The notes under the pieces were generated by a model. That model did not search any database, was not told the origin of the DNA, and saw only the letters and a program-made list of their open reading frames with translations. A program made the position numbers and the translations under genes. From Gemmatimonadota bacterium (GTDB taxonomy: Bacteria > Gemmatimonadota > Gemmatimonadetes > Gemmatimonadales > GWC2-71-9), in the NCBI GenBank assembly GCA_003169895.1, contig PNAE01000007.1, positions 275,603 through 339,602 of the forward strand: a DNA stretch of 64,000 bases. The letters are read 5' to 3'. Of the stretch, positions 51,559 to 61,016 are shown piece after piece; positions within the stretch are counted from its first letter, which is position 1; the number at the start of each line of letters is the position of its first letter.

Positions 51559-53367
51559 CTAATAATCCAGCGGCCTCAAGTAGTACTCGCCGATCGCCGT
51601 CTGTGATACCATTGCCACGCTCGGCAACCGCCGCTTCCAGTGCGTGCTGTCGAGGCGCTTGCGCACCGTGCCGATTTCGGCTGCCGAAAATCCGGCGGCC
51701 TCGATTACATCGTCGCGGTGGCCGCGCAGCAGCAGTTCGAGGATCGGATCGGCCCGGGCGTAGCTGATGCCGAAGTCACCCTCGTCGGTCTGCCCGGCGA
51801 TCAGGTCAGCGCTCGCCGGCTTGTCGATGATGTCGCACGGCACGTCGATTCCCGCCGCCAGCGCCCGCACCTGCGACTTGAACAGGTCGCCGATCGGGTT
51901 GACCGGGGGCGCATCATCCGCGTGCCAGGTGAAATACCCGAGGAGCCGCTCGCTCTTGTTGCCGGTACCGAGGGGGATCGCTTCGAGTGCGGCCCCCAGA
52001 TCGAACAGCGTTGCCATCCGGATTCGCGCCATGATGTTGCCCAGGCGTGCCGGAGTCGGCTGGATCCCGCACGCGGCCGCGTATCCGTCGACTGCCGCGC
52101 TGATGTCGACCGTGCGCTCGGCTATGCCGAGGGCCTGCGTCACCAGGCGGGCGTGCTCCAGTGAGTCCGGGCTCGACGTGCGATACGGCATGCGAACGCC
52201 GACGACGTTGTCGCGCCCGAGTGCTTCGACCGCCAGGTACGCCACCACTGCACTGTCGATGCCACCGGAAATGCCCACAATCGCGCGCGAGAATCGCCGC
52301 CGTCGCACGACTTCGTCGCGCAGGAATTCGACGAGCCAGCGGCGCGTGAGAGTGGCGTCGATGGCGAGCGACGGTGCCGGCACGATGTCGCCCCGAGCCT
52401 CGCGAGTGCCGTCCGGGGCCTGGTGCGCAACGGAGCCCGGAAGTCCCTCACCGCGCTCGGGACGACTCTGTGCTACGCGTTCCTTTCGTCTCGCCTCCAA
52501 GGCCTCCACCAGGTGCGGCAGCTTCAGCTCCAGGTCTGCGAGCAGTGGCGTGGCCCCGCGCACTCGCGCGATTTCATCCAGGTCGACGCGCACCGGCAGC
52601 ATCGCATCCTCGAACAGCGGTGCACGCGCAACTATCTCACCATCGGGACCCGCCACGATCGAGCCGCCGGGGAATCCCTTGCCGCCTTCGAAACCGACCA
52701 GCTGCGTCAGGGCGACCCAGACTCCATGCTCGCCCGCCATGTCCTGCGCCACGCGATCCCACCGCGCCAATGACGTTGGCTGCCCCGGATGCGAGGGATC
52801 GGGTGCGAGACCACGCGCGGGACTTGCCGCGACAATCGCGATCAGTTGTGCGCCGTCCACCGCGGCAATCGTGCCGGTCAGCGAGTGCCAGGCATCCTCG
52901 CATACCAGCATCGCAGCGCGACCGAATCGGGTATCGAACGCACGCACGTCTCGACCCGACTCGACAAAGCGTCCTTCGTCAAACACTCCGTAAGTGGGCA
53001 GGAACACCTTCCGATGAACGTGACGGATGCCAGCGTCGCTGCCGCCGAGCGCGAGCCAGATCGCCGCATTGTGGAGGCGGTCGTCGTGCAACTCGTAGCA
53101 TCCGAGGCAGATCTCCAGCGGCGGCGCACCGCTGTCCGCGTGCCTCCGGCTCAGCTCCGCAAACACATGGTCGGCCGTGACGGCGTGCTCACGGACGCCG
53201 CCTTCGAGGAAATAGCCCGTCAACATCGCTTCCGGAAACACCAGGACATCCGGCGGCGTTGCCGCGTCCGCCACGCTGCGGAACACCCGCTCGATCCTAT
53301 CGAGGTTGGCAGACGGCGAGCCCTTGGTCGGCCGGAACTGGCAAAGGGCGACGGTAATCGACGGCAT
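51559..53367 (-). CDS. nadE: Glutamine-dependent NAD+ synthetase
   Basis: 602 residues from ATG 53367. The N-terminal nitrilase domain has the Glu (VLVFPEAMLTGYFLEG), Lys (VHRKVFLPTYGVFDEG) and Cys (LVCEDAWHS) triad. The C-terminal synthetase begins around residue 345 with FLRDEVVRRRRFSRAIVGISGGIDSAV and continues with IPLGTGNKSERLLGYFTW and PASADLIAGQTDEGDFGI. It amidates nicotinate adenine dinucleotide using ammonia from glutamine. About 50 bp from a divergent phosphatase-like gene. Confidence 0.95.
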   Translation of the reverse strand: MPSITVALCQFRPTKGSPSANLDRIERVFRSVADAATPPDVLVFPEAMLTGYFLEGGVREHAVTADHVFAELSRRHADSGAPPLEICLGCYELHDDRLHNAAIWLALGGSDAGIRHVHRKVFLPTYGVFDEGRFVESGRDVRAFDTRFGRAAMLVCEDAWHSLTGTIAAVDGAQLIAIVAASPARGLAPDPSHPGQPTSLARWDRVAQDMAGEHGVWVALTQLVGFEGGKGFPGGSIVAGPDGEIVARAPLFEDAMLPVRVDLDEIARVRGATPLLADLELKLPHLVEALEARRKERVAQSRPERGEGLPGSVAHQAPDGTREARGDIVPAPSLAIDATLTRRWLVEFLRDEVVRRRRFSRAIVGISGGIDSAVVAYLAVEALGRDNVVGVRMPYRTSSPDSLEHARLVTQALGIAERTVDISAAVDGYAAACGIQPTPARLGNIMARIRMATLFDLGAALEAIPLGTGNKSERLLGYFTWHADDAPPVNPIGDLFKSQVRALAAGIDVPCDIIDKPASADLIAGQTDEGDFGISYARADPILELLLRGHRDDVIEAAGFSAAEIGTVRKRLDSTHWKRRLPSVAMVSQTAIGEYYLRPLDY

Positions 53368-53420
53368 ATTCCTAAAATACACGTCCGTGCGCGTTATACT
53401 CCGTCTCTCTTCGTCGCGAG

Positions 53421-53894
53421 GTGCCCGTGTCCTTGCTCGCCGCCGCCCACGGCGTCGTCAACGCGTCAGCGCCACTGCCGTGGTTGATCGTCGCCGGGCA
53501 GCCGACCGCCGCTCAGCTTGGCGAGCTGCACGCCGCCGGCGTGCGCACCGTAATCGACCTGCGCGACCCGATGGAACCGCGTCCGTTTGACGAGCCCGGC
53601 CAGGTCCGCGCGCTGGGCATGAATTACGTCAGTGCGCCGGTCGTGTCTGGTGCCCTGAGCGACGACGTCATGCGGCAGGTACTCGCCGCCTTGCGCGCAA
53701 CGAAGGGAATGCCATCGCTGCTGCACTGCAGCAGCGCTAATCGCACCGGGGGGCCGTTGATCGCCTACCTGATGCTGGACGAAGGCATGGATCGGCAGGC
53801 CGCGGTGGAGGTTGCGATGCGCTCGGGGCTGCGGAGCGCGGAATTGATGCAATGGGCCACGGACTATGTGGCAGCGGTAAGGACGAAGCCATAA
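53421..53894 (+). CDS. Dual-specificity phosphatase-like (beta-lactamase hydrolase-like) protein
   Basis: 157 residues from GTG 53421 (GTG 53427 also possible). The fold of the BLH/DSP-like group: LIVAGQPTAAQLGELHAAG, VIDLRDPMEPRPFDE with the general acid Asp region, and the C-x5-R active-site loop HCSSANRTGG. It should hydrolyse a phosphoester; related domains are fused to sulfide:quinone-linked hydrolases. The stop lies inside the first stem of the strong hairpin at 53889. Confidence 0.85.
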   Translation: MPVSLLAAAHGVVNASAPLPWLIVAGQPTAAQLGELHAAGVRTVIDLRDPMEPRPFDEPGQVRALGMNYVSAPVVSGALSDDVMRQVLAALRATKGMPSLLHCSSANRTGGPLIAYLMLDEGMDRQAAVEVAMRSGLRSAELMQWATDYVAAVRTKP

Positions 53895-53936
53895 GCAGGA
53901 ACGCCGGCCCGACCGGGCCGGCGTTCCTGCTTATGG
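53889..53936. terminator. Perfect 22-bp hairpin, bidirectional terminator
   Basis: CCATAAGCAGGAACGCCGGCC(C) pairs perfectly with its mirror across a GACC loop. The stem includes the phosphatase stop codon, and a symmetrical TTATGG follows. It separates convergent genes at 53894 and 53956 and can serve both strands. Confidence 0.85.
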
Positions 53937-53955
53937 CTCGCGTGTTATCGCGCGC

Positions 53956-55245
53956 CTAGCGATGCCCGCCGTGACCACCGCCGCCGTGACCACCGCCGCC
54001 TGACCGACTCGGCGCCGACCGCGCCGCGGACGGGGCAGACCGCTGTGACGGCGGGCCGGAGCGCTGCGCGGGCGCGGGCGAGCGATCGACGTGCGGCGGC
54101 TCGCGATACACCGGCCGCGACTGCGACTGATCCGGCCGCCCATACCGGACCGACGGCGCCGCACCCTGCGGCGGCTCACGGAAGGATGGGCGGGCGTACG
54201 GCGTCGCCGTCCGCGGCATGACGGTCATGTCGACCGGCCGCGGCCGCGCCCGGGTGCCGACGCCTCCATTCGAGGAGCTGTTGGACTGCGGCGTGCGCGC
54301 GGCGGGTGGCGGCGCGCTGGTTCCGCCCGACGGCCGCGGCCGTCCGCCGCCGTTCGATGAGGGCGGCGGCGCGTTGTTCCCACGGATGCCGCCTGGCGCC
54401 ACGAAAGTCGGCCGCGGACGCGAACGGGTACCCGGGGGGAACGGCCGGCCCGGACGCACGGTCACCGGAAACGAGCCCGGGAACCAGAACCCTCCGCCGT
54501 AGCCACCGCCGTAACCGAAGCCACGATTGTAACCGTAAGCGTTGTACGCCCACGGCGAATACAGCCACGGATCCCAATAGGGCGAGTATCCAAAATTGAG
54601 ACCGATACCCATGTCACCCGGATACCCCCACCCGCACCCGAGACAGCGCCACCGCGGGTCGTAGTATGGATCGTAGTATCCTGAGTAGTAGCCGCCGCTG
54701 CCGACTGCCGCGATGGTGCCGATCTCCTGCACGCGATATCCCACCGCGTCATAATCGAACCGTATGTGGTTGGTCATCTGCGCCACGATGGCAGTGAGAT
54801 CGTTCTCCGCATCACTGCTCGAGTCGCGCAACCGCAGCGCGTCGTAGTCCCAATGATTGTTTGCGGTGAAGTCGCGAACCGCGTAGGGCTCGTGGGACAG
54901 GGCGGCGTAGACCAACCCCTCGCCAGACCGGCCATCCGCCAGGAACGTCTCGCGATCGCCACGCCCGCGCAACTCGTATTCCTTGCCGCCGCGCACGAAC
55001 GCGTCATCATCGGGGTCGAGTGGAAAGAGCACCCGGATCCGGCCGTCGCCATCGACCCGGAAGACGACCAGGTAGCCGTCATCGTTGGTCTCGACACGAA
55101 CATTCACCCGGCTTCCCGGAGCGAAGTTGCCATCGTTGTTGAGTGAAATCTGGATCGCGGTGGCTCGCGCAGCGGCGGTAGCTTGGAGTCGAGCAGAATC
55201 GGTGGGCGGCGTCGCGACCAATAGCGTCGCAAGTAGTGTCAGCAT
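53956..55245 (-). CDS. DUF4384 secreted protein with Gly/Tyr and Pro/Arg-rich repeats
   Basis: 429 residues from ATG 55245 with GGAGG close ahead; longer frames lack a ribosome-binding site. A signal peptide (MLTLLATLLVATPPTDSA) precedes a DUF4384-like region: FAPGSRVNVRVETNDDGYLV, IRVLFPLDPDDDAFVRGGKE, FLADGRSGEGLVYAALS. From about residue 185 it becomes low complexity: Tyr/Gly/Trp repeats (YYSGYYDPYYDPRWRCLGCG; GFGYGGGYGGGFWFPG), then Pro/Arg/Ser blocks and a final GGGGHGGGGHGGHR. The tail resembles self-assembling or metal-binding surface proteins. It is co-directional with but separate from the SnoaL-like and kinase genes. Confidence 0.8.
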   Translation of the reverse strand: MLTLLATLLVATPPTDSARLQATAAARATAIQISLNNDGNFAPGSRVNVRVETNDDGYLVVFRVDGDGRIRVLFPLDPDDDAFVRGGKEYELRGRGDRETFLADGRSGEGLVYAALSHEPYAVRDFTANNHWDYDALRLRDSSSDAENDLTAIVAQMTNHIRFDYDAVGYRVQEIGTIAAVGSGGYYSGYYDPYYDPRWRCLGCGWGYPGDMGIGLNFGYSPYWDPWLYSPWAYNAYGYNRGFGYGGGYGGGFWFPGSFPVTVRPGRPFPPGTRSRPRPTFVAPGGIRGNNAPPPSSNGGGRPRPSGGTSAPPPAARTPQSNSSSNGGVGTRARPRPVDMTVMPRTATPYARPSFREPPQGAAPSVRYGRPDQSQSRPVYREPPHVDRSPAPAQRSGPPSQRSAPSAARSAPSRSGGGGHGGGGHGGHR

Positions 55246-55437
55246 GGAACCTCCGGGCAGACTGCTTATGGGCATGGCGAGACAGCACCAGAGACATGAT
55301 ATCCAGTTCCGTGCCATAACCAAGCCATTGTCATGCAATGACTTGTACCGATTCGATCGGTCCGGCTGTCCGGGCTGCGGGACAGGTTCGCCCAGTTAAG
55401 CGGGTCTTCGGTTGCTTGGGCCGCAACGGACGCCGGT

Positions 55438-55860
55438 TCACGCTCGAGACGTTTCGCGTCCGCCGTTCCACCGGTGCCAGTACATCCGCAGCTCGGTGAT
55501 CTTCGAGCCATCGGTCTCGGCGAAGAGTGCCCCCCGCGCGTCGACCCATTCCCCCGTCGTGCGGCGGCGGAACACGAGCTTGAACTCGGTGGAGAACCAC
55601 GGCCCCGCCACGAAGACCTCGCCGACGGTAAACGCAGCTTCGGATTGATAATAGGGAATGTCGCCTGCCCATTGCCGAATCGCGTCCGTCCCACTGATCG
55701 GCGCGGAGAACGGCGTCTCGACGAAGACCGCGTCATCGGCGAATACGCCGACCATCAGGTCGGGCCTTCCCTTGCTCCAGCCGTCGGCCAATTGATCGAC
55801 CAGTTGTCGCGCGACATCGCGCATCGCCGACGCATCCGGCGTGGTGGCGTCACTCATCAC
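55438..55860 (-). CDS. SnoaL/NTF2-like protein
   Basis: 139-140 residues from GTG 55860 or ATG 55857, overlapping the kinase stop. RQLVDQLADGWSKGRPDLMVG, VFVETPFSAPISGTDAIRQW, and FKLVFRRRTTGEWVDARGAL with WHRW at the end fit the cone-shaped NTF2 fold used by isomerases and ligand-binding subunits. The substrate is unknown. Translational coupling to the kinase suggests a shared pathway. Confidence 0.85.
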   Translation of the reverse strand: MMSDATTPDASAMRDVARQLVDQLADGWSKGRPDLMVGVFADDAVFVETPFSAPISGTDAIRQWAGDIPYYQSEAAFTVGEVFVAGPWFSTEFKLVFRRRTTGEWVDARGALFAETDGSKITELRMYWHRWNGGRETSRA

Positions 55861-58748
55861 TTCGCACCTTCAGCGGTCAGCCGCTGCATTGCGTCCTTGG
55901 CGTCACGGACGCGAGATTGAAAGTTGGAGTCGGCATGATCCCACAGCCGCAGGAACTGCCCATATGACGCGATGGCGCTCGTGCGATCGCCCGCGGCTTC
56001 ATACGCCTTGGCCAGGTCGTACTGCACGATCGGCAGGAACTCCACTCGATCGGTAAAGCCGAAGCGTAACCGCTGAATCCCCGCCGCGCGGGTCGCGGGC
56101 TGTGAGGCGAGGTGGAGCGCAAGGCGCAGCGACACCGCACCGCCGAACACCGGATTGCCGAAGCCACCGACGATGCGCATGCCGGAATCAGCGCGCGCGG
56201 CGCCACGTACCGCGTCCCCGTCAGCCATCATGCGGACGCCATCCAGTCCGATCAGGCCACCGCGCACGAAATCTGGCGTGGTGGCATTGAGCTGCGCGAA
56301 CGCCGATTGCAGGATGCTGCCGGCCTTCGCCGACTGTCCCTGATCGAGCGCGACCATGGCACGATAGTACGCGATGACGGGCCCGCTTGCCGGGTTGGCC
56401 GCGGCGACCGAGTCCAGTCGCACACTGAACCGCGCCAGCAGGGCGGAGTCGGCGAAGCCGCCGATCACCGGCATGATGGTGACGTATTCCCTGAACCCGG
56501 CGGCGCCGGGCAGCGTCGCCAGCGAGTCGCCGATCTGGCGGGCGACCTGCTGACGCCCCATCGCACCATCCAGCGAGCCAACTGCCAGCCAGCCCTGAGC
56601 CCGGATCTGTGCTGGCATGAGCGGAACGACGTGGCGCAGCAATCCGTCGAGTTGCGTGCCCGTGACAGTCGGAGATCGGGACATCCCCGTCAACGCCGCC
56701 ATCCGCATGCCGGCAGTCGACGGAGTCATCAAGGCGGCGAGCCCCGTGTCCGCTCCCCGCTGAACCGCCATGGCCTCGCTTGCGCCGTGAGCCTCGTCCA
56801 CGGCGTGCGCATCCTGGAACACCTTGAGATAGCGTTTCGCCAGCACCGAGTCGCGCTCTTCGAGTGCGATTTCCATCGGGTGGATCGCGGCGGCGGCCAG
56901 GGTCGAATCAATCGCGATCACGCGATCGAATGGTGCGATCAGGTCGGCGGGCGGCAGGGGGTGGTAGTTCCGCGAGTGATACTGGGCCTCGCCGAGCAGG
57001 TACCATGCATCGGCGTCCTCAGGATGCTGCGCGGTGTAGTTGCGCATCGAGTCGACGGCCTCGGGTCGCCCGCGCTGGAACATCTCGTAGGCAACCAGGA
57101 TGCTGCGAAGGTGCGTCGGCAGTGACGCCGAGTACTTCACCGCGTTCGCGGCAGCGGTGTGCGCCAGGGTCTGGGTGCCGGGTTGTTGTTCCCACCCTAA
57201 CGTGGTTGAGAGCTTGTACCACGCGATTGCGAAAGTGGAATCGGCGTGCACTGCCTGCTCATACGACGCCTGCGCCGAATCCCATTGCCCCCGTCGATAC
57301 CACTTCTCGCCGTCGAGGTAGGCGCGAATCGCTTCCATCGAGCCCGACGTGATCGCCGAAGTGCGTGCCGACGGCAGCGGCTCCCTGGAACGCCAGATCT
57401 CGCGAAGAATCTTCAGCGCCAAGCCGTCGGCCAGCGTCAGCACCGAGTCCGTGGGACCGTCGACCTGCGCGCGGGCCAGCTCTTTGCCGTCGAGATCGTA
57501 GAGTTCCGCGGTAAGCCTGCTCGTCTTGCCGGTGGCTACCACGGAACCCATGAGCACGGACGCGGCCTTGACACTGCGCGCCACCGCGATGGCATCGTCG
57601 AGCGTCGGCGTGCCGTTCCGGGCGCGCCGCTGCCAGGCGCGTATGACCTGGCGTGATTCGACCATGTGAATGCCGCCGACGCCGTCGAGGTTGCCGACAA
57701 TCAGGTCGACCATGCCTTCGCCGAGATTCTCGACGCCGGTGCCGGTAGCCGTGAACGGGACAACCGCGATCGTTTCGGCGCCCGAAACGACGACTCGCGT
57801 GGGCCGAGCCGCGATCACCCAGATGATCGCCGCGACCGCAACGACGGCCGGGAGCACGATTGCCAGGCGCTTCCACCGCCGGCTTTCGCGCGCAGCCGCG
57901 GCGGTGCCGCTGCTCTCCAGGGTGACGGCATTGGCGAAGGCCGTGATGTCGGGAAAGCGCTGCGCCGGATCCTGCGCCAGCGCGCGCTGCACGGCCGAGT
58001 CGAGCCCCAGTGGCGTGGTGTGCACCACGGTGGCGAGCCTGGGCCTGGGCCCGGTGAGCACCTGCGTCAGCAGTGCCTGCATCGTCGGCGCGCTGAATGC
58101 CTGCTTGCCGCTCGCCATCTCATAAAAGACGCATGCCAGCGCGTACTGATCGCTGCGTGCATCGACGACATCGGCGGTGGCCTGCTCGGGACTCATGTAT
58201 GCCGGCGTCCCGATCGCCATGCCAACACCGGTGAGGCCGGCGTTGGCGGCCCGCGACGCGTCGATGGCCCGCGCAATCCCGAAGTCGGTCACCACCGCGT
58301 GGCCGCCGGACAGCATGATGTTTTCCGGCTTGACGTCACGGTGTACTACGCCCTGCTTGTGGGCGTATGCCAGCCCGCTGGCGGCGTCGCGCACGATCTC
58401 CGCGGCGCGCTCGATCGAAACCCGGCCTTCGCGCTGGAGAAGGTCGCGCAGCGATTCGCCGTCCACGAACGGCATGACGTAATAGAGAAATCCGTCGGCC
58501 GCACCAGAATCGTACACCGGCACGATGTGAGGATGCTGCAGCTTCGCGGCGAGCTGAATCTCGCGAAGGAACCGCTCGGTGCCGAGTGTCGCCGTGAGTT
58601 CCGGCCGCAGCACCTTGATCGCGACGCGGCGGTCGTGCTTCAGGTCCAGGGCGAGGTACACGGTGGCCATGCCACCCTGGCCGACTTGGCGCTCGAGAGT
58701 GTAGGTGTCGCGAAGCGCCGTCCGAAGGCGCTCAACCGGGTCGGACAT
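55857..58748 (-). CDS. Transmembrane Ser/Thr protein kinase with TPR-like output region
   Basis: 963 residues. The kinase domain starts at YTLERQVGQGGMATVYLALD (P-loop 23-30, Lys45), with HRDVKPEN (136-143) and DFG (155-157), GTPAYMSPEQATADVVDARS in the activation segment. A helix around 293-313 (LAIVLPAVVAVAAIIWVIAA) crosses the membrane. The external part has a FlgO-like beta domain (IAVVPFTATGTGVENLGEGM; VKAASVLMGSVVATGKTSRL) and then many helical TPR-like repeats (WYRRGQWDSAQASYEQAVHA; YLLGEAQYHSRNYHPL). This layout is the common Gemmatimonadota-type kinase. The repeats probably sense partners in the periplasm. Confidence 0.92.
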   Translation of the reverse strand: MSDPVERLRTALRDTYTLERQVGQGGMATVYLALDLKHDRRVAIKVLRPELTATLGTERFLREIQLAAKLQHPHIVPVYDSGAADGFLYYVMPFVDGESLRDLLQREGRVSIERAAEIVRDAASGLAYAHKQGVVHRDVKPENIMLSGGHAVVTDFGIARAIDASRAANAGLTGVGMAIGTPAYMSPEQATADVVDARSDQYALACVFYEMASGKQAFSAPTMQALLTQVLTGPRPRLATVVHTTPLGLDSAVQRALAQDPAQRFPDITAFANAVTLESSGTAAAARESRRWKRLAIVLPAVVAVAAIIWVIAARPTRVVVSGAETIAVVPFTATGTGVENLGEGMVDLIVGNLDGVGGIHMVESRQVIRAWQRRARNGTPTLDDAIAVARSVKAASVLMGSVVATGKTSRLTAELYDLDGKELARAQVDGPTDSVLTLADGLALKILREIWRSREPLPSARTSAITSGSMEAIRAYLDGEKWYRRGQWDSAQASYEQAVHADSTFAIAWYKLSTTLGWEQQPGTQTLAHTAAANAVKYSASLPTHLRSILVAYEMFQRGRPEAVDSMRNYTAQHPEDADAWYLLGEAQYHSRNYHPLPPADLIAPFDRVIAIDSTLAAAAIHPMEIALEERDSVLAKRYLKVFQDAHAVDEAHGASEAMAVQRGADTGLAALMTPSTAGMRMAALTGMSRSPTVTGTQLDGLLRHVVPLMPAQIRAQGWLAVGSLDGAMGRQQVARQIGDSLATLPGAAGFREYVTIMPVIGGFADSALLARFSVRLDSVAAANPASGPVIAYYRAMVALDQGQSAKAGSILQSAFAQLNATTPDFVRGGLIGLDGVRMMADGDAVRGAARADSGMRIVGGFGNPVFGGAVSLRLALHLASQPATRAAGIQRLRFGFTDRVEFLPIVQYDLAKAYEAAGDRTSAIASYGQFLRLWDHADSNFQSRVRDAKDAMQRLTAEGAK

Positions 58749-58796
58749 GGGACCGCGCAGGGTTGGGGAAATGGCGGAATGTACGGCTGCAACGGC

Positions 58797-58925
58797 AGGG
58801 GGAGAAGTGAGAAGCGAGAAGTGAAAAGTGAGCAGTCAGAATGACCGCCGCTTCCCCTCGCAGGACCTCGCCCGCGATGAAGTCGAAGGACCCCTTCTCA
58901 CTTCTTGCCGCTCACTTCTTGCGTG
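58797..58925. repeat. GAAGTGAGAAG tandem and inverted repeats
   Basis: GGAGAAGTGAGAAGCGAGAAGTG then AAAAGTGAGCAG near 58800, matched about 100 bp on by the reverse sense CTTCTCACTTCTTGCCGCTCACTTCTTG. Lies between the kinase start and the AttH-like stop; no gene seen inside. Confidence 0.5.
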
Positions 58926-60345
58926 GGCTCACCCAGGTCTCAAAGAAGCCGCTGCCGCTATCGGACACCACCGCTCCGTTCGCTGTACCCGTCGCTCGCC
59001 ACGTCCCGCGCATCTGCAGGAAGATCCGGCCGGGACCAGCGGCCACCGACCGCGACGCCGCGACATCGACGATGTGGATCATCACCCGGAGCGTGTCGTC
59101 GCGTCGGGCGCCCGTGATCCGCAGTGAGTCCGGCGCGGCGATGCCCGCCACGCCGGCGACCGGTCGCATACCCATTTGTTCAACCGATTCAAACCGGTAG
59201 ATCTGCTGCAGACCCAGCGAGTCCTCGAGTCCGAGGAAGAACGGCACCGAGCCAGCCTCCTGGCTGGCGCCGATCACGCCGCCGTAGAGCAGGGCGTGTC
59301 GGTCGCTGCGACCGGTGCCCCACTCCCAGGTCACGGCTCGCCAACTGCCCCAGTTGTGATCGTGATAGGCGGGAGCGTCGCGCACGTCGCGACACGCGCC
59401 GTTGGCGCAGAGACGGCCCGTTGCCGTGCCGACCAGTGCCGGCACGACATAGCCTGACGCGTCCTCATCGTTGCCGAGCTCCACCGACGGGAAATACCGA
59501 TGCGCCGCGGGCACCAGGGTGAGGTCAAACGTGGCCGCGCCGGCGGCACCGCGCAGGTGATACTCGCCATCGCGTTGTGTCACACTGCTCGTGCCTACGG
59601 TGAGATCGGCGCGCAGCGTATCGAACACCACCGCATCGCGACTGACGTTGGTCACGAAGCGTTGATACTCTCCTGCCGGCGATCGGTGCGTGACCAGCAC
59701 TTGCCCGCCCCAATTGGTTCCCCGCATGTCACCACCGATCAGCAACGTGATGTACCACCATTCGTGCTGGCTCACTACCACGTTGAAGTAATCCCATTCG
59801 GCCCAGCTCGAATCCGGCGCAGGAGGCCGGTGGAAATGGTCGATCTCGTCATAGAATGCCTGCGCATCCGGCGCGCGCCAGGCGGAATCGCGGCCGTTGT
59901 CGGTCCACCGGCCAGCGATGAGCTGCAACGCGACGCCGGCCGACCGGGCGGCACTGGGAATTTCGCCGCCGGCGCGCACCGTCCAGGTCGAATCGTGGGT
60001 GCGCACCGCGAGGAGCTTTTGCTCCAGCACCGGTGACACCGCCGCGACGATTCCTGACTGCCGGCTGCCCCCGAGCAGTTCCCTGGAGACGAACCGCGCC
60101 CCGTTGATTCCGAAGAACATCCCGGCGAGGCCGCCCGTGCGCATGGCCTCGACGTCCACACCCTCGGGCAGCGCGGTAAGTTCACCGCCACCGACCAGCG
60201 AGGCGTCGCGCGATTGATCGAGCATGGCGTCGCCAACGGAGAGCAGGACGATCATTACCGCGACGCCCAGCGCGTAGCCGAGCAGCAGTACGAGCGCGCG
60301 CCCGGGACGGACGAACAGGTGGCGCAGTGCCAGCGTCCAGTACAT
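58912..60345 (-). CDS. AttH-like (CrtC lipocalin) protein with FtsX-type N-terminus
   Basis: 477 residues. Residues 1-50 (LFVRPGRALVLLLGYALGVA and VMIVLLSVGDAMLDQS) look like the first helix and start of an FtsX/MacB-type permease. After a MacB-like stretch, the rest is the CrtC/AttH beta domain: HEWWYITLLIGGDMRGTNWG, FVTNVSRDAVVFDTL, AHRYFPSVELGN, AYHDHNWGSWRAVTWEWGTG with the His/Asp/Asn/Trp core. AttH belongs to the AttEFGH ABC system, where it is normally secreted and separate; here it is held in the membrane by a permease-like helix. Its start overlaps the ATPase stop by one base. Confidence 0.82.
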   Translation of the reverse strand: MYWTLALRHLFVRPGRALVLLLGYALGVAVMIVLLSVGDAMLDQSRDASLVGGGELTALPEGVDVEAMRTGGLAGMFFGINGARFVSRELLGGSRQSGIVAAVSPVLEQKLLAVRTHDSTWTVRAGGEIPSAARSAGVALQLIAGRWTDNGRDSAWRAPDAQAFYDEIDHFHRPPAPDSSWAEWDYFNVVVSQHEWWYITLLIGGDMRGTNWGGQVLVTHRSPAGEYQRFVTNVSRDAVVFDTLRADLTVGTSSVTQRDGEYHLRGAAGAATFDLTLVPAAHRYFPSVELGNDEDASGYVVPALVGTATGRLCANGACRDVRDAPAYHDHNWGSWRAVTWEWGTGRSDRHALLYGGVIGASQEAGSVPFFLGLEDSLGLQQIYRFESVEQMGMRPVAGVAGIAAPDSLRITGARRDDTLRVMIHIVDVAASRSVAAGPGRIFLQMRGTWRATGTANGAVVSDSGSGFFETWVSPRKK

Positions 60346-61016
60346 CAGCCGGCGATCCGGCCGTCAAGCATGTGGATCACGCGCTGCGCGTCGGCCGCGA
60401 GTCGGTCGTCGTGCGTCACCACGACGAGCGTGAGGCCATCGCCATGCAGCCGGCGAAATAGTGCGAGGATTTCGCGGCCAGTGGCCGCATCAAGCTCGCC
60501 GGTCGGCTCGTCGGCCAGCAGGATTGCCGGCTGGTTGGCCAGCGCACGCGCGATCGCGACCCGCTGCATCTCGCCACCGGACAGCTGCGTCGCGCGGTGA
60601 TCGGCCCGGTGCGACATGGCGACGTAGTCCAGGAGTTCCCGCGTCCGCACCCGGCGTTCTGCCCGCGGCACCCGACGTTCGGCCATGGGCAACTCGATGT
60701 TCTCGCTCGCGGTCAGCACCGGCAGGAGATGGAAACGCTGGAATACAAAGCCCACCCGCTCGAGCCTGAGACGCGTCAAGGCGCGGTCCGAGAGCCCACC
60801 GAGTTCCTGCCCGAGCAGCGCAATGCTGCCGGCACTTGGCTGATCGAGTCCGCCCAGCAGCGTGAGCAGCGTCGACTTGCCCGAACCCGACGGCCCCACG
60901 ACTGCGAGGTACTCGCCGGTCGCGACCGAGAGGGACACGCCGCGGACCGCGTGGATGTCCTGCTTTGCCAGTCGGTACTGTTTGTCGACATTGCGCGCGA
61001 GAATCACCGGCATCAT
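60345..61016 (-). CDS. ABC ATPase of the AttEFGH/LolD type
   Basis: 223 residues from ATG 61016 (ATGA overlap with the FtsX stop). Walker A GPSGSGKST, Q-loop VFQRFHLLPVLTASENIELP, signature LSGGEMQRVAIARALAN, Walker B ILLADEPTGELD, H-loop VVVTHD. Sequence is of the LolD/MacB-type ATPases that drive FtsX-like permeases without transporting through the membrane. It powers the two adjacent permeases and the AttH-like protein. Confidence 0.93.
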   Translation of the reverse strand: MMPVILARNVDKQYRLAKQDIHAVRGVSLSVATGEYLAVVGPSGSGKSTLLTLLGGLDQPSAGSIALLGQELGGLSDRALTRLRLERVGFVFQRFHLLPVLTASENIELPMAERRVPRAERRVRTRELLDYVAMSHRADHRATQLSGGEMQRVAIARALANQPAILLADEPTGELDAATGREILALFRRLHGDGLTLVVVTHDDRLAADAQRVIHMLDGRIAG

